A stretch of DNA of 64,000 nt from Thelonectria olida (taxonomy: Eukaryota > Ascomycota > Sordariomycetes > Hypocreales > Nectriaceae): assembly GCA_020736575.1 (NCBI GenBank), contig JAGPYM010000071.1:40152-104151 (forward strand), read 5' to 3'. Under the pieces are notes generated by a model. The model was not told where the DNA came from. It ran no database searches and saw nothing but the letters and a program-made list of their open reading frames with translations. Position 1 is the first letter of the stretch. The number at the start of each line of letters is the position of its first letter. This document shows, in pieces, positions 37,085-49,580 of this stretch. The position numbers and the translations under genes were made by a program.

Positions 37085-39640
37085 TATGGACCTTTTGAAT
37101 GATTATTAGTAATCTGGAAACGACCTAAAAAGGTGGGAGTTAAGTCTTTAGCCTATACTTAATGTTTGCTGTGATTGATGCGGTTGATGAGTTGGGAGTT
37201 GAGGAAGGAAGATGGACCATTGCGTTCTTATACTTTTTTAGGTCCCTTATGAGTCTACCTTGATCAAAGTAAAGATAGTTGGCGAACTTTGGAGGAAGAG
37301 ATGTGAACCCCCCTTCTGCATTCAGGCCAGTTCAGGCACTGCACTGTTTGTCATGGCGCCAACAATCATGGTATGCAGTCACCTAATATTTTAACTTAGT
37401 TGAAGGCACATCTAAACCATCCCAATGGTAGAGCGAGTGTCTTCAAGTACGATCTGTGTGTGCTGAACCTGCGGGGTTCTTATGTTGAAACGGGCGCGGA
37501 ACTAGGATGACTTGGCATGTGATCAATGTCTCGAGCAACGTACCAGGTAGATAGAGGAGTTATTATCACCTCCATGGAGGGATCTTTGCTACTGGTACAT
37601 ACCAAGCGACTTCTCGACAACTTGATGATTTTTCCAACATTAAGCTTCAATATATTGAACCCTGAGCCGTGCGCCTCACCGTAACATTGTTAGTGCACCT
37701 GCAGGCTGAATACGAAATCTTAGCCAATAGTATATATCAAGGTGCTTCTCAACAGTTAGATGGCTTCTCAACCTTATCCAAGCCGCTGCATATCAGATAC
37801 CATTCGCACGTCTCGCCTGCATCCCGTCTCAAGACGACCAGACTATTTCACTCTTACAGGAGGAATACAGGTCGGCGAAGCTGCTAAAGGGCTCCTTAAA
37901 ATACCACCTGTTTCCCCCTCTATTCTTCCCTGGCCCATGACACTCCAGAGATTACAGCTACCCTTCTCCTCGTGTCCCTTAATCTCGCTCTCTCACTCAC
38001 TTCCATCTCTACTGACATTTGATCCCCTGTATCGGAGGCTGAACCCAGATCAATCACGCCTAGGGTTCTAAATCCGTATCACATGCCGCTTACTCCTCCT
38101 CTGATGCCTAGAAAGGGAAGGTTCAAACGACCAATTCGGTGTAACGTAAATGACGCAAGCATTACAATCATTGGGTCGAAGGACTGCGCCACAACCAAAC
38201 AGACAACTGCCGAGAGTGCGTATTGCTGTTCCAGTGACGGGAAGGAAGGTAGGTGACTGGGTCCGTCGAGGATACGACATTCAAACACAAAGGCGGAGAC
38301 TTCCGACTTTTCGCTGGTCACATCTGCACACAAACCGTGTTTTATTGCGGCAATAACAACGGCGTAAGTTAGACGACCTGTCGCTCTCAACGGCCGGGGC
38401 GATGCTCCCCTTAGCCTCCAATTAAATCTAGCCGTGTTTGCGTCAAATGGCCATTTCCCAGTTGTAGGGCGTTGGGGCTGAGGTGGAATTCTATCTTTAC
38501 GACGGTAAGTGCCGTGTTACGAAACTAGTTCCAAGATGTGAAAACCACCAAATAGTTTGCTGCCTCGATGGTGCCTCGAAGTTTATCGATGTTCAGCCTC
38601 ATCTTGCTAGCGCGACCCACTACGACACCTTGAGACCGATTCTAGGATTCCCTCTAGCACACAAAGAAGCGTCATTTGCGGTCTAAATCGATAAGTAGTC
38701 GTACAGGCCTAACTACATATCCTCAACTATATTAAAGTATGCCTAAGTTAGGTAAGGACAATATTATAAACAACGGGTACTTAGGACGGCATTTGCCACC
38801 TTAGCAGCGGCAGCCAAATATGGTGCGGCCCAAAGTAAAAGCTTAGAACTGGGATTAGCAACTCAAGAGCAAATGACATTACAATAGGCAAGTTCGTAGG
38901 TAGAGCTTAACGGCCTTTATCTTATACCTTCTTTCTCGATGGACTATACAACTATATCTAACTGAAATATTGCCTGTATATTCGATCTTTCTTGGAAATT
39001 TGCTTTGGTGCAAGCGGAAAGCAAAATTTAGCGTTCAATCTGTGGCGGAAGTCATGTCCGAGCTGATGGGCGAAGGGCAGGCTCTTCGTAGCTGATTAGT
39101 GTATATGAGGGCACGTACACAAAACCAAGTCCAAATCGCCTCGCCGTTGGAGCTTGACAATCGCAGTAAGCCACGTCTTCGGCAGCATAAGCACTAATAT
39201 ACTCATCTGTTAAACATCTCGTCGCCCCCGCCATCCTGTAGCTGCATGTATGGAACTAAGCAAATACCTCTGCGGTCCGTGAGAGAGGTTTGCGGGATGG
39301 TTGCATCACAGGACTGGCCGCTGTTCTCAGCTCGGCTCTACGTTGTCGCTGCGAGAACGAATATGGACGGCATGCTGTACAGAAACGCTTCAATATACAG
39401 GTACCGAAGAAGCAACACCTCCTATCTTGGAGGAAAGTTGCCGTCAGACGACCAAATATAGATTACTCGCACTTGAAGGCACGAACTTCAACATCATGAC
39501 GGGGTGCTCTATCATCTGCAATCATGTGGGCAATGAGTAACACCCTCAGTTGATTCGATTGTCTAAGAGGGACATCTGGGTAGTGTGGTTCCGCAACCCT
39601 TACTCGCCAGAGCGAGAAAGTTCGCATTGTATTATCTATG
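37085..39640. other. Non-coding island, nothing recognised
   Basis: 2.5 kb of mixed but not extreme composition between the protease gene and the large AT block. Several short open frames exist on both strands (for example 37669-37887, 38079-38390, 39246-39540), but none shows a domain or consistent coding character. It may hold decayed gene or repeat remnants. Confidence 0.45.
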
Positions 39641-40333
39641 GTAATTAATTGTCTAATAGTGCCTATAGCGGAAAGGTTTATATTTTATAAGATATAATTA
39701 TAAAATAGTAAATGCCTCCAATTACTCTAGTGTAATTGTTTTAAAATTAGCTAGAATATAAAATATATTACTTTATATTTACCAGTTTATATAAAACATA
39801 TATTATAATTTAATATTACTATTATTATAGTAATAGCTACTAGGGCAGGAAATTCCATTTTATATATTATAGCTTAGTTTATTATATAAGGTTTAATAAT
39901 TGGAAGTTATAGCTTTTAGCCTTATTACTTTTATTAATAATATACTATGTTAATATTATTTTAAGTAGTATAGTATTATATAAGTAATTAGTATTTTAAA
40001 AAAATATTATAATTAATTTTAAGAAAGTTAAATAGTTTAAATTTTTAAAAACTATATTAATTATTTTTTAAGTAGCTTAAATAATAGTAAGTTATTAAAT
40101 ATTTTATTTTAATAAGTATTATAAAATATTAAATTTTATTATAATATTAAAATAGTAATAAAATAGTTTTTAAAACTCTATTTAAAATATATTAAATACT
40201 TAAATTAATAAATATATTATTAACTAGAAATATAATATAATAAGTATATTTTAATAATTAATTAATTTAATTAATTAATATACTATTATATTTTTTAATA
40301 ATTAGTAATTTATATTATTATATAAAGCTTTTA

Positions 40334-40775
40334 ATTATATAAACTAGAGTTAAATAGAAAGGTACTTTTATATTAAAAGCTTAAAATAACGTTTTTTAAA
40401 TAAAGTTTATTTAAAAAGGCCTTTTATTTTAAAACGAATTATAAGCCCTATTTAAAAGCTTATTATAATAAATATAGGGCTGAGTTTTACTTATATTAAC
40501 TTTTATTATATATTAGTATTAAGGTTATTTTAATAAATATTAAACTTTTTAATATATTTTACTACTTAATTTTCTTATTTTATTTTTATTAGTTTAAATA
40601 CTTTTATATTTATTTTAATCTTTTTTAAACCTTTTTTTTATTTTACCTTTTTAGCCCCTTACTCTTTTAACTCTTATATTTATTTAACTTACTTTTTATT
40701 TTTATATTTTTCTTTTCTTTTAAATAACTATTAAAACTATTACTATTATATATAATAGCTCCTAAAGCTATAATA
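40334..40775 (+). repeat. Repeat family 1, longest copy
   Basis: The first part starts at ATATAAACTAGAGTTAAATAG, passes AAAGCTTATTATAATAAATA and ends near TTTTATTATATATTAG. A T-rich second part follows, with TTTAGCCCCTTACTC and CTATTACTATTATATATAATAG. Both parts recur together or separately at several other places. It probably represents one eroded mobile element at least 440 bp long. Confidence 0.65.
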
Positions 40776-41084
40776 TATAACTATTTAATTAAATTATTTT
40801 AATAAATTACTTATTATTATTATTAATATAGTTTTTTCTTTTCTTTTTAAAAAGTTATATAAGGATTTTAACTTTTTATTTAAAAAGGTTATAATAATAA
40901 TAATATTATTTATAATGTTTTATATCTTTTTATAGCTACTGCTATTTTCTATTATTTATAAGGGAAAAACCTCTAGCTTTTAAAAATATATAAAATTAAA
41001 TACTTTTAAAACTAATTAGCTATAGCGCGTAGCCTTATAATTAACTAACTAATAGCTAATATATTATACTTTAGCTTTTAAAAC

Positions 41085-41345
41085 TAGCTTTTAGCTCTTA
41101 TAATATTAGAAAATCTACTAATTATATTTAATTATTTATATACTAATATAGCGCGGGCCAATTAGAAAGCCCTTTTATATATAATTTAAAAGTATTATAA
41201 AAATTGCTTATATTTAACTAGCTACTAGTTATAAGAATTAAACTAATTATAGTTTTTTTATTTCTAACTTAAGTTTTTAATTTAAAAGGTTTAACTTAAT
41301 TATAACTAGAGATATACTATTATATTCTAAGTTAAAATAATAATA
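41085..41345 (-). repeat. Repeat family 2, copy 2 (inverted)
   Basis: The reverse complement matches 34855-35105 over about 250 bp, including the GCCCGCGCTATATTA core, with only scattered differences. The two copies lie 6 kb apart in opposite orientation, on either side of the protease gene and the 37-39.6 kb island. Confidence 0.7.
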
Positions 41346-41475
41346 TTGATATATATTAAGACTTTTAACTAAAATCTTATAATTTAAAATAATTAAATTA
41401 ATTTTTTAATTAATATTTAATAGTATATTTATATTAAATAGTATATAAATACTTAAAAGTTATAACTCTTTTAAA

Positions 41476-41690
41476 TATTATATAAACTAAAGTTAAATAG
41501 AAAGAGAAAGCGCTTTTATATTAAAAGCCTAAAATAAGGTTTTTTAAATAAGGTTTACTTAATAGGGACTTTTATTTTAAAACCAATAATAAGGCCTATT
41601 AAAAGGCTTATTATAATAAATATAAAGCTAGAGTTTAGCTTATATTAACTTTTATTATATATTTAAATTATTAGCTTTTTTAATAAGAAT
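41476..41690 (+). repeat. Repeat family 1, copy
   Basis: Matches the first part of 40334-40775, including AGGCTTATTATAATAAATAT and TTATATTAACTTTTATTATA. The copy stops before the T-rich second part. Confidence 0.6.
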
Positions 41691-41861
41691 AATAACTCTT
41701 TTAAATACTTATTAAAGTTTTTTATTAGTTTAATATATTTAAAAAATTTATATATTTTAATATATAATAAGTAGTTATATAGTTTTTATTATTTAATTAA
41801 ATTATATTATTTTTAATTAATAAAAAATTACATTTTAACTATTATATATTATATTATTAAT

Positions 41862-42070
41862 TAAGTTATATAAACTAGAGTTAAATAAAAAGGTACTTTT
41901 ATAATAAAAGCTTAAAATAAAATTCCTTAAATACAGTTTATTTAATAGAAACTTTTATTTTAAAACTAATTATAAGTTCTATTAAAAGGTTATTATAATA
42001 AATATAAAGTTAGAATTTAACTTATATTAACTTTTATAATATATTTAAATTATTAGCTTTTTTAATAATT
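41862..42070 (+). repeat. Repeat family 1, copy
   Basis: A second tandemly placed copy of the same 200-bp part, sharing TAAACTAGAGTTAAAT at the start and TTAAATTATTAGCTTTTTTA at the end with its left neighbour. Confidence 0.6.
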
Positions 42071-42194
42071 ATAATATTATTATATTTAAGCTAATATATT
42101 TTAATTTTTCATATTTAATTTTTAAGTTATTACTATTTTAATATTATATATTATTTAATAAATTAAAAGTATAATATATATTATATAATTAATT

Positions 42195-42415
42195 AAATTA
42201 TAGAAATTATAATTAAATAAAATAAAATAAAAAGCTTTTATATTAAAAGCTTAAAATATAATTTTTTAACTAAAGTTTCTTTAATAAAAGCTTCCTTTTT
42301 AAAGTTTTAATAAATTTTATAAAAGAGCTTATTATAATTAATATTAAATTAAAATTTAATTTATATTATTTTTAATATATATTTAAATTATTTACTTTTT
42401 AAATAATGCAAATAT
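42195..42415 (+). repeat. Repeat family 1, strongly eroded copy
   Basis: A third copy in the row, recognisable by AAAAGCTTAAAATA and GAGCTTATTATAATTAATAT, but with more A/T drift. Confidence 0.5.
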
Positions 42416-42574
42416 ATTATTACTATTAATATATTATTCAATTAAAATAATAATTAATTTAAAAATAGCCTAATTAAGCTTTTTATATTATAATATAATT
42501 ATATTTTTATTATATATTAAATTATAATTAATATTATTACTATTTTAAGTATTATTCTTTTTTTATAACATTTA

Positions 42575-42835
42575 ATATATTAGTTAAAATATAATAATAT
42601 ATTTTTAATTATAATTAAACTAAACTTTTTAAATTAAAAATTTAACTTAAAAATAAAACTAAAATTAATTTAAATTTAATAGTTAGCTAACTAGTAAAAT
42701 ATAAATAGCTTATTATAAAATTATTAAGCTATAATAAAAGGGCTTTTAATTAGCTTATATTATATTAATATATAAATAGCTAGAAAGAAATTAGTAAATT
42801 TATTTTATAATTAGCTTTTTAAGTTAAATTATTTA
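42575..42835 (+). repeat. Repeat family 2, copy 3
   Basis: Same orientation as 34855-35105 but more diverged. The core GCCCGCGCTATATTA has become GCTTATATTATATTA, as expected if it was mutated further. Confidence 0.5.
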
Positions 42836-42899
42836 AAAGCTTAAATATATTATATTTAAAATTAATAAAATAATTATAAAATTATAAGGCTATTACGTA

Positions 42900-43060
42900 T
42901 TATTATTAAAAAAGCTAATAATTTAAATATATAATAAAAGTTAATATAAGTTAAATTTTAGCTATATATTTATTATAATAAGCTTTTTAATAGAGCTTAT
43001 AATTAGTTTTAAAATAAAAGTTCCTTTTAAATAAACCTTACTTAAGAAACTTTATTTAAA
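42900..43060 (-). repeat. Repeat family 1, inverted copy
   Basis: Contains TTTATTATAATAAGCTTTTT and TAGAGCTTATAATTAGTTTT, the reverse complement of the family's central part. A nearly identical inverted copy lies at 57950-58095. Confidence 0.6.
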
Positions 43061-43199
43061 TATTTAAACTAATAGAAATAGAGTGAAGTAACTAAATAGT
43101 AAAATATATTAAAAAGTTTATATAATAATAAAAGTTACTAACTATAACAAAAGCAATTATATATAAGAGTATTTAATTTTATATATATTATTTATAAGT

Positions 43200-43346
43200 T
43201 TACTTAATAAGAATTTTCACTTAAAAGCTAATTATAAACCTTATAAAAAAGCGTATTATAATAAATACAAGGCCGGGTTTTACTTATATTAACCTGTATT
43301 ATATGCTAGTACTAGGCTTATTTTTATAAATAATATATATTATTTA
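43200..43346 (+). repeat. Repeat family 1, less eroded copy
   Basis: It keeps more GC than its relatives (TACAAGGCCGGGTTTTACTT), and thus may be closer to the ancestral element. It matches 47431-47640 over most of its length. Confidence 0.6.
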
Positions 43347-43720
43347 TAAGTTTAAAGTTTTTTCCTTATAAATATACTTAAATAGAGTTAGTTATAATAA
43401 AATATAATATATTTTTATAATTAACTTTTATTATTTAATTAGTTTAACTTTTTTATTATAAAATATATTAATAATAAATTTAATTTTATAACATTTTTAC
43501 TTAATTTAAAATAGGTTTTTAACTTATTTAATTTATTTATTTAAATATTAATTTTATTATATTTAAGTTATAATTACCACTTTATATATTATTTAAAAAA
43601 TATAATAAAACACTTCCTATTTTCTAACTAGGCTCTATCTTATTAAATTTATACAAATTGTTTATAACTATATATACTAAAAGCTCGCTATTTCCGTCCT
43701 TAATAGTCACTTCCCACTAG

Positions 43721-44614
43721 ACATTATTATCGCGTTATAAGGGATGCTAAGTTGCTGCCCGAGCCTCGTATTTGGGGAATTAAAGTTCTCGCAAAAGCAA
43801 GCCGCCGAGTCATAGTTTTGAGGGCGTTGCTAAGCCTCCCACCACGAACTTGTGATATCGGCCAATGAGACATATGCCGAGCTAAGTGACATGGAATTCT
43901 CAGCCGCAAATCGACATATCGGAACCTCGGAGTCTTGTTTCCACTAGGGAAGCAGCCACTGATAGCTGTCTCGACGACGCTCAATATTATCAGGATGGAA
44001 CGTCGAAACATGAACGAAAAGTATCTACAGAGTACAAGCAAATAATTCTGAGCTTAGGCTCAATTCGACAGAAGAATACCACCTATGCCAGGCGAATGTG
44101 TTTCCCCGCTGTATTGTTCCATAGCGCTATTAGAATGTGTCGAATAATACCCTACCCGCTATAGTGTCTTGAGTTCCTGATCACTTAGAATGCCGATATA
44201 TCATAGTAGTTCCAAGATGAAGACGCAGTGCGTAATGCGATAAAACAAGGGAGACATCATCATTGCTCCCTTAGCCAGGGACCAACGCACTGACCAGATT
44301 TGTCGACCGGGACATTTGAATAATACTAACGGCCAGAGCCAGTGGCCTCAACCATAGCCTCACAACAGATGCGTGGCTGAACCGTCCTGAGCAGCGCCAG
44401 CACATACGTTCGGGGTGGTGCAGTAGTGGATTCCGCGAGCTCAATATGTGACACAGGTAGATTTACGTGATCAGCTAGTTAAAGAATAGTTACTCCTCTC
44501 TCTTCTGCTCCCAGCAGCATTGACGATGAAATATTGAGTGGCCACAGATCCTAGCCGCGCAACAGCTCTCCAACCTTTGGGAACAATGCCTTCATAATCC
44601 CCCAGAAAGCTATC
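43721..44614. other. Ordinary-composition sequence before the phospholipase gene
   Basis: Composition is mixed and not RIP-like. Two short opposing frames (43727-44041 minus, 43886-44164 plus) show no recognisable domain. This is the 3' side of the phospholipase gene. Confidence 0.45.
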
Positions 44615-45100
44615 TCATTCGAAATTAAAGCAATTTCCGCCCCCGCATAATCTTACTGCATTATAATAAATATCTGCGATACCCATACAAAACATTCGTC
44701 TCAACAGCTCGGTAACGCCACGGAACTTGCCACATTCGTTATATAGGTCCATCTTGAAGGCATCGTCAATACGCAACCTCATGGCTTCGGTAAGCCTCTC
44801 TTCCCTCTTCGCATTCTGATAACCGAAATCGTGGCGTCTGCAGCTTGGTATGAAGTTGAAGCCAGCAGGCATATCAGGGGACCAGGAGCATTCATTTGAT
44901 GACCAGTCGAAGCAGGGGGGATTCCGGGCGTCCCGTGCGCGGCTAAAGGTGTCCATATCGACTTGGAAGAGCAGTCTGTCGAATTCGGCGGCGGTGCATC
45001 TATCCTGTCGGGCGATGTTGTAGGATGGAGACTCATCTGCAGCTGGAGAAGTGGCTGAGACTGCAGACAGGTTGACAAAAAGCCACAAAGATAGCTTCAT
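44615..45100 (-). CDS. Secreted fungal phospholipase A2
   Basis: Predicted extracellular enzyme releasing fatty acid from the sn-2 position of phospholipids, with calcium. Single exon, 161 residues. A signal peptide covers about residues 1-16 (MKLSLWLFVNLSAVSA). The mature part has the fungal/bacterial group PLA2 signature CRRHDFGYQN with the His90-Asp91 catalytic pair, and paired cysteines (C35, C63, C71, C87 and four or more later ones) suited to disulfides. The length is normal for this family. The gene sits alone on a 2.6-kb island between RIP-eroded blocks and lacks the cluster motif in its promoter. A TATA-like string lies about 105 bp upstream. Confidence 0.88.
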   Translation of the reverse strand: MKLSLWLFVNLSAVSATSPAADESPSYNIARQDRCTAAEFDRLLFQVDMDTFSRARDARNPPCFDWSSNECSWSPDMPAGFNFIPSCRRHDFGYQNAKREERLTEAMRLRIDDAFKMDLYNECGKFRGVTELLRRMFCMGIADIYYNAVRLCGGGNCFNFE

Positions 45101-45200
45101 TTTGAAACGCAGTATAATGTTCTAGTAAGGCGACAGGCCCAATGGTTTTGGCTGGCCACATGATGAGACCGAGAGGCAACATTCATTGCCAGGCGTAACG

Positions 45201-45211
45201 ATTATATATTT
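45201..45211 (-). promoter_or_regulatory. Probable TATA box of the phospholipase gene
   Basis: Read on the minus strand it gives AAATATATAAT, about 100-110 bp before the ATG at 45100. Confidence 0.4.
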
Positions 45212-46340
45212 GGTAGAATAATTGCCAGAAGCTCTTAACTTCACCGATCGACGTCAGTAGCTCGTCAGGAATAATCATTCACAAGCAAGTCCAAAGGCAA
45301 AACCAGAGGCGTATCTGAAATTCAGTCACCGGTAACAGATGCGAGAGAGTCGTGCCGGAGGCTGATGCACACGTGCGCCATTCACAAAAACATTGGTGGG
45401 CTTCCCACCTGATGGAGGGGTAGAGACACGTCAGTCATCTGCACCAAAGCAAAAGTGTCGAATTCCAGAAGGTATCGTCAATGCTGGTTAGCCTCAGCTC
45501 TTGCGGTTAGTTTACGGGATGAATGCACTGTACCGGGAAATTCACATGTTCGCACCGATCTTTGTATAACGAAGCCCTCTCGAGCCGTGGCTCTGGGCAG
45601 TAGCATGTTACGGAGACTTCTCCATTCCAGAATTTGGGGAGGGATATCTGAGGAATTGTGTTAGACCCTTTCTCGCGAGCTCTGCGATGTCATGCTCGTC
45701 ATATAGATGCGTCGTAACGTGAGATTTCATAATGCCGAGAGCAAACTTGCACTGGTGGCGGATGCATATTACAGAGAATACCCGCAGGACTATGAATTTA
45801 CCAATTCCTAGTTTGCTGGATAAGGCTTAATACATAGAGTAAGGATAGTGTTTGAAACGCCGCTCAACTAGCCGTAGGTGCGAAGACCAGCCTGCCCACC
45901 CTCTCAGACGTCCAGAAGTGGACAACAAAAGCCCCATGGTGCCAAAATATTGGATATGCGCTAGAATATCCACTATTATCCACGCCCCGTTGCAATCTGA
46001 ATTTCTAATGCCTGTACATACCGGGGTATCAGCAGTGGTAACCGGCGCGAGATCAGGTGTCGAGATGTAGTATTCCGGACTAATGTGGGCATAACTAACA
46101 AACATAGGTGGCGCATGGGTGACTGGGTCATTGTAATGCGTGGCGCGATAGTTGCCACCAGCTTGATTAGTGATATACGTGCTGAGGGCGTCGTCACTAA
46201 GACGGGGAGCGCCGAACGTGTACTATCAAAATATGAGCAAATCCAAAACGCTGTTGGGGTGTCGGTAGGTAGAAATACTAAATCTATGCTGTATTTATAA
46301 TTCCTCAGTTCTGCTATAGCGAGACTGGCAATGGCTCCGC
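45212..46340. other. Island sequence with no recognised gene
   Basis: About 1.1 kb of ordinary composition upstream of the phospholipase gene. Short overlapping frames on both strands around 45827-46300 have no family character. Possibly decayed coding or repeat sequence. Confidence 0.4.
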
Positions 46341-46534
46341 CCAGGCTATAATATAATTAATAATATAATATATAATAATTAAAATACTAAACATTTTAGT
46401 AATAAAATATAATAAAATTTAATTAAATAATAAAAGCTATATAGTAACTTATTATATATTAAAATATATAAAGTTTCTTAAATATATTAAATTAATAAAA
46501 AGTTTTAAAAGGTATTTAAAAACTTATAAGTTCT

Positions 46535-47010
46535 AGCTTTAAAAGTTATAATATATAATAGTAATAATTTAAATAGTTATTTAAAAAGCTATAAAAAAAA
46601 TTCTAAAAATGAAAAATAAGTTAAATAAATATAAAAGTTAAAAAAGTAAAGAGCTAAAAAGTTTAAAAAAAGTTAAAATAATATAAAAAAAACATTTAAA
46701 CTAATAAAAATAAAATAAAATAATTATATAATAAAATGTATTTTTTATAATTAGTAATTTTTATTATTATATTAACTCTTTTATATATTTTCTACTTAAT
46801 TGCCTTACTTATTTCTATTAGTTTAATTACTTTTAAACCTATTTAACCTATTTTTAAACTTCCTTTTTCACTTAACCCTTTTAGCCCCCCCCCCCACTTT
46901 TTAACCCTTATATCCACTTGCCTATTTAACTTACTTTTTATTTTTAAATTTTTCCTTCCCTTTTAAGTAACTATTTGGATTATTACTACTATATATAGCA
47001 GCTCTTAAAG
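46535..47010. repeat. Head-to-head pair of repeat family 1 second parts
   Basis: The left arm (about 46535-46720) is the inverted and the right arm (46765-47010) the direct copy of the T-rich part also seen at 40550-40775 and 55350-55620. Together they form a large imperfect palindrome. Confidence 0.55.
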
Positions 47011-47430
47011 CTATAGCTTTAAATTATACCTTTATATTTTTTTAAGAAATAATTAGTTATTTTAACTAAGCCTATTATTTCTTACCTAATTTAAAAGGCA
47101 ATTAAATTAGCTAATTTCCCTATTAAAGAATTTAAAATTATCTTTTTATATATTTAGTCTTTTAATTAGAATATACTAGCTTAAAAGGACTAGGTTAATC
47201 CTTTATATTACTTTTAATAGTATATTTATATTAGCTAATATAAAGATATTAAAAGTTATAACTGCTTAAAATGCTTTTTAAGCTTTTTAATTAAATAAAT
47301 ATATTTAAAGAAATCTATATAACCTAATAAATATTAAACTGCTATATTAATATTATCTTTTTAAATTCTAATTTATTTAATTAGTAGGAAGTTAGTTATA
47401 TTAAGTTATATATTATATAATTAGTTAAAT

Positions 47431-47640
47431 TATATAAACTAGAGTTTAAAAGAGTAGTACCTTTATATTAGAGGCCTGAAATAAGGTTCTTTAAATAAGG
47501 TTTATTTAATAAGGATTTTTATTTAAAAGCTAATTATAAATTTTATAAAAAAGCTTATTATAATAAATATAAGGCTGGGTTTTACTAATATTAACCTTTA
47601 TTATATACTAGTATTAGGCTTATTTTAATAAATAATAATA
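47431..47640 (+). repeat. Repeat family 1, copy
   Basis: First-part copy starting TATATAAACTAGAGTTTAAA, with AAGCTTATTATAATAAATAT and GGGTTTTACTAATATTAACC. It is closest to the 43200-43346 copy. Confidence 0.65.
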
Positions 47641-48348
47641 AAATATATTAAAAAGTTTATATAATAATAAAAATTACTAATAATAAATAAAAAGTTTTTA
47701 TAAGCTTTATTAAAAAGCTTAATATAAATATAAATTTAAATTTAATTTAATTATTATAAAATTAATTTAATTATTTATATAATATAAATATATTTATATT
47801 AATAACTATTAGCCTTATTAAAAAATATAAAGAAATAATTTTTAAAATAGTTTATATTTTATTAATATAACTACTTACTATTAGCTTAATAAAAAGCTTA
47901 CTTAAAGAGAAATTTATAAAATTTATTTAATAGTTTAAACTTATTAACTTTTTTAAATAATTAAAATATAAAACAATATATAAAAAGTGTAATATAATAG
48001 TAATACCCTTAAGCTAAAAAGGCGTATTAGATTGGATAATATATAAAGTATTAAATAGGGTAGTTTTATACTAATACTAGGGGCTTTATTAAGGCCCGGG
48101 ATGGCCTAATGCGTTCAGGGGAAGATAAACACTCGATCGATCACCGAGGACACCTCCTACAGAGACATCTACCCACACATTAAGACTATTAAAGTGCCGT
48201 GCTAGCTTTCCGACAGTTAACTCCTCTATTAGTGGGAGAATTCAACATAGAACTTGGCCTAAACCCTCTCGCATGTTCAGTGTCTGTTACTGTTTGTATC
48301 GCAAGCTATTTACTTCATTGCCACTCTGGCGTTTTCTTTCTTTCTTGT

Positions 48349-48837
48349 TTATAGTACCTTTAGCGCCGCAGTAACGAAACACACCCAAGCCGGCAAGTCA
48401 GTTAACAAGGCCCGACTCCAGTTCATCCTCAGCCAGCTCCCCATCGAATACGTAACATTTCCCTTCGGAAAGCCATTTTCGATATTTCCAATCCATTTCA
48501 GAGCCGTCGTTAAATATGCCATATGCGCAATGCTGAAGAGCAGGCCAATAGTGTACCACGATGTTGAGCCAGTGGCTTGAAGTTCATCCCGATTGATGAG
48601 TAGATTGAGGATACCCAGAGCGTAATTGAGGGGATAACCTATAATGAGGACCCAGCGCCACCGGAGGCCTCCTTTGGTCCACCAGGCTGGGAGATTGGCG
48701 TTTGCGCGTTCGCGGAGTGAAGGGTGCATCCAAGTTCCAAAGATGAGGTGCTCGTCAAGAGCGAACATGAGGACCCATGTGGAACTAAGAGCCGGAAGAA
48801 GGCGGAGAAGGCGAATTGAAGATACGATGAGAGACAT
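48349..48837 (-). CDS. Small integral membrane protein, about four TM segments
   Basis: Single exon, 162 residues, starting [15 protein letters not shown]. Hydrophobic segments lie near residues 8-28, 60-80, 90-112 and 140-160. Between them is the polar [12 protein letters not shown] loop and a loop with [20 protein letters not shown]. The composition and pattern look like a real conserved fungal membrane protein, but I cannot name a family or function with confidence. An in-frame ATG at 48963 would add 42 less hydrophobic residues; the shorter form is preferred because it starts directly before the first membrane helix. It is divergent from another small membrane-protein gene at 49581, and the shared region carries three cluster motifs. 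Confidence 0.75.
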   Translation of the reverse strand: MSLIVSSIRLLRLLPALSSTWVLMFALDEHLIFGTWMHPSLRERANANLPAWWTKGGLRWRWVLIIGYPLNYALGILNLLINRDELQATGSTSWYTIGLLFSIAHMAYLTTALKWIGNIENGFPKGNVTYSMGSWLRMNWSRALLTDLPAWVCFVTAALKVL

Positions 48838-49580
48838 GGTAGCCGGAGATTGGTGTAATTGAGTTTGTAAATGCTTAAAGTCGGACTTCGGGCAGTGAAA
48901 TTGACTGATGGCTGTGCTCTCCGCAGCTTTGAAGTAGCCGTAGATCGCGATAATCATAGCCATTTTATCCAAACGGAACGCTCGGGGGATGCCGAAATAC
49001 GCTTGCGGGTCTCGTCATGATCGTACGCCAGATGGTAAGATTTCAGCAGGATCATTTGCTGGAGAGGCAGACTGGTGCGATCTTTACTGCACCCGCAGCG
49101 AGGTGATCCATTCTGCAGCAGTCGGGTGGAATACCACTCACACATTAAGTCCCGAGTGTGAAAGGCGGCCCCATAGGCCGGAGTCCTGGGAGAAAATGAG
49201 GGGAAAGAGGAAGCAAAAGTCTCCTCCGCGCAAAAAAAGAAAAAAACTCCCGAGGGCATGTTCGAGTTCGGGAGATTTGACAAGCGACACCCAGAGCTAA
49301 GCCAGACATTCGTAACATTTCAGACTCCCCACGTCTATGTCATGCCATATATGACTCTCTAATTCTATGATTGCTCATATGACCGGAAACCAGATTTCAT
49401 CCATGGGCATCTGGTGAATACCCAACACAACAATCGTAAGTGAAGCAAGATTTCCCAAACCTATCCATAAACGTCCAACATTAAAAAGAATTCGATCACT
49501 AACAGGCCTACCAGCAAGTATCTACACGGCCCTGAGCCGATTACCAAACAAGTGGCGGACCGATCACTCCTCGCACCACT
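48838..49580. promoter_or_regulatory. Divergent promoter of the two membrane-protein genes, with three motifs
   Basis: Extended motifs TCGGGACTTA at 49146-49155 (-), TCGGGAGTTT at 49244-49253 (-) and TCGGGAGATT at 49268-49277 (+). The last two face each other as an inverted pair CTCCCGA / TCGGGAG with a 14-bp gap, a geometry many Zn2Cys6 dimers use. The same motif is found at the core biosynthetic promoters 29 kb away. Confidence 0.6.

Larger units (their letters stand above)
39641..43720. repeat. Large RIP-eroded repeat block
   Basis: Four kilobases of almost pure A/T without open frames. The remaining C residues are nearly always followed by T or C, and G residues preceded by A or G, so CpA and TpG are almost absent. 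That is the direct footprint of RIP on both strands. Several copies of two repeat families are nested inside in both orientations, which suggests old transposon insertions. Confidence 0.85.
46341..48070. repeat. RIP-eroded repeat block
   Basis: 1.7 kb of A/T-dominated DNA without frames. It contains family 1 pieces in both orientations: an inverted second-part copy at about 46535-46720, immediately followed by a direct copy at 46765-47010, and a first-part copy at 47431-47640. A run of 11 C at 46885-46895 survives, as expected, because CpC is not a RIP target. Confidence 0.8.

Noticed and set aside
37085..39640. Small genes in the 37-39.6 kb island
   Set aside because: Frames are short, overlap on both strands, and show no domain or consistent splice signals.
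45455..46300. Gene between phospholipase and RIP block
   Set aside because: Only short opposing frames without family character.
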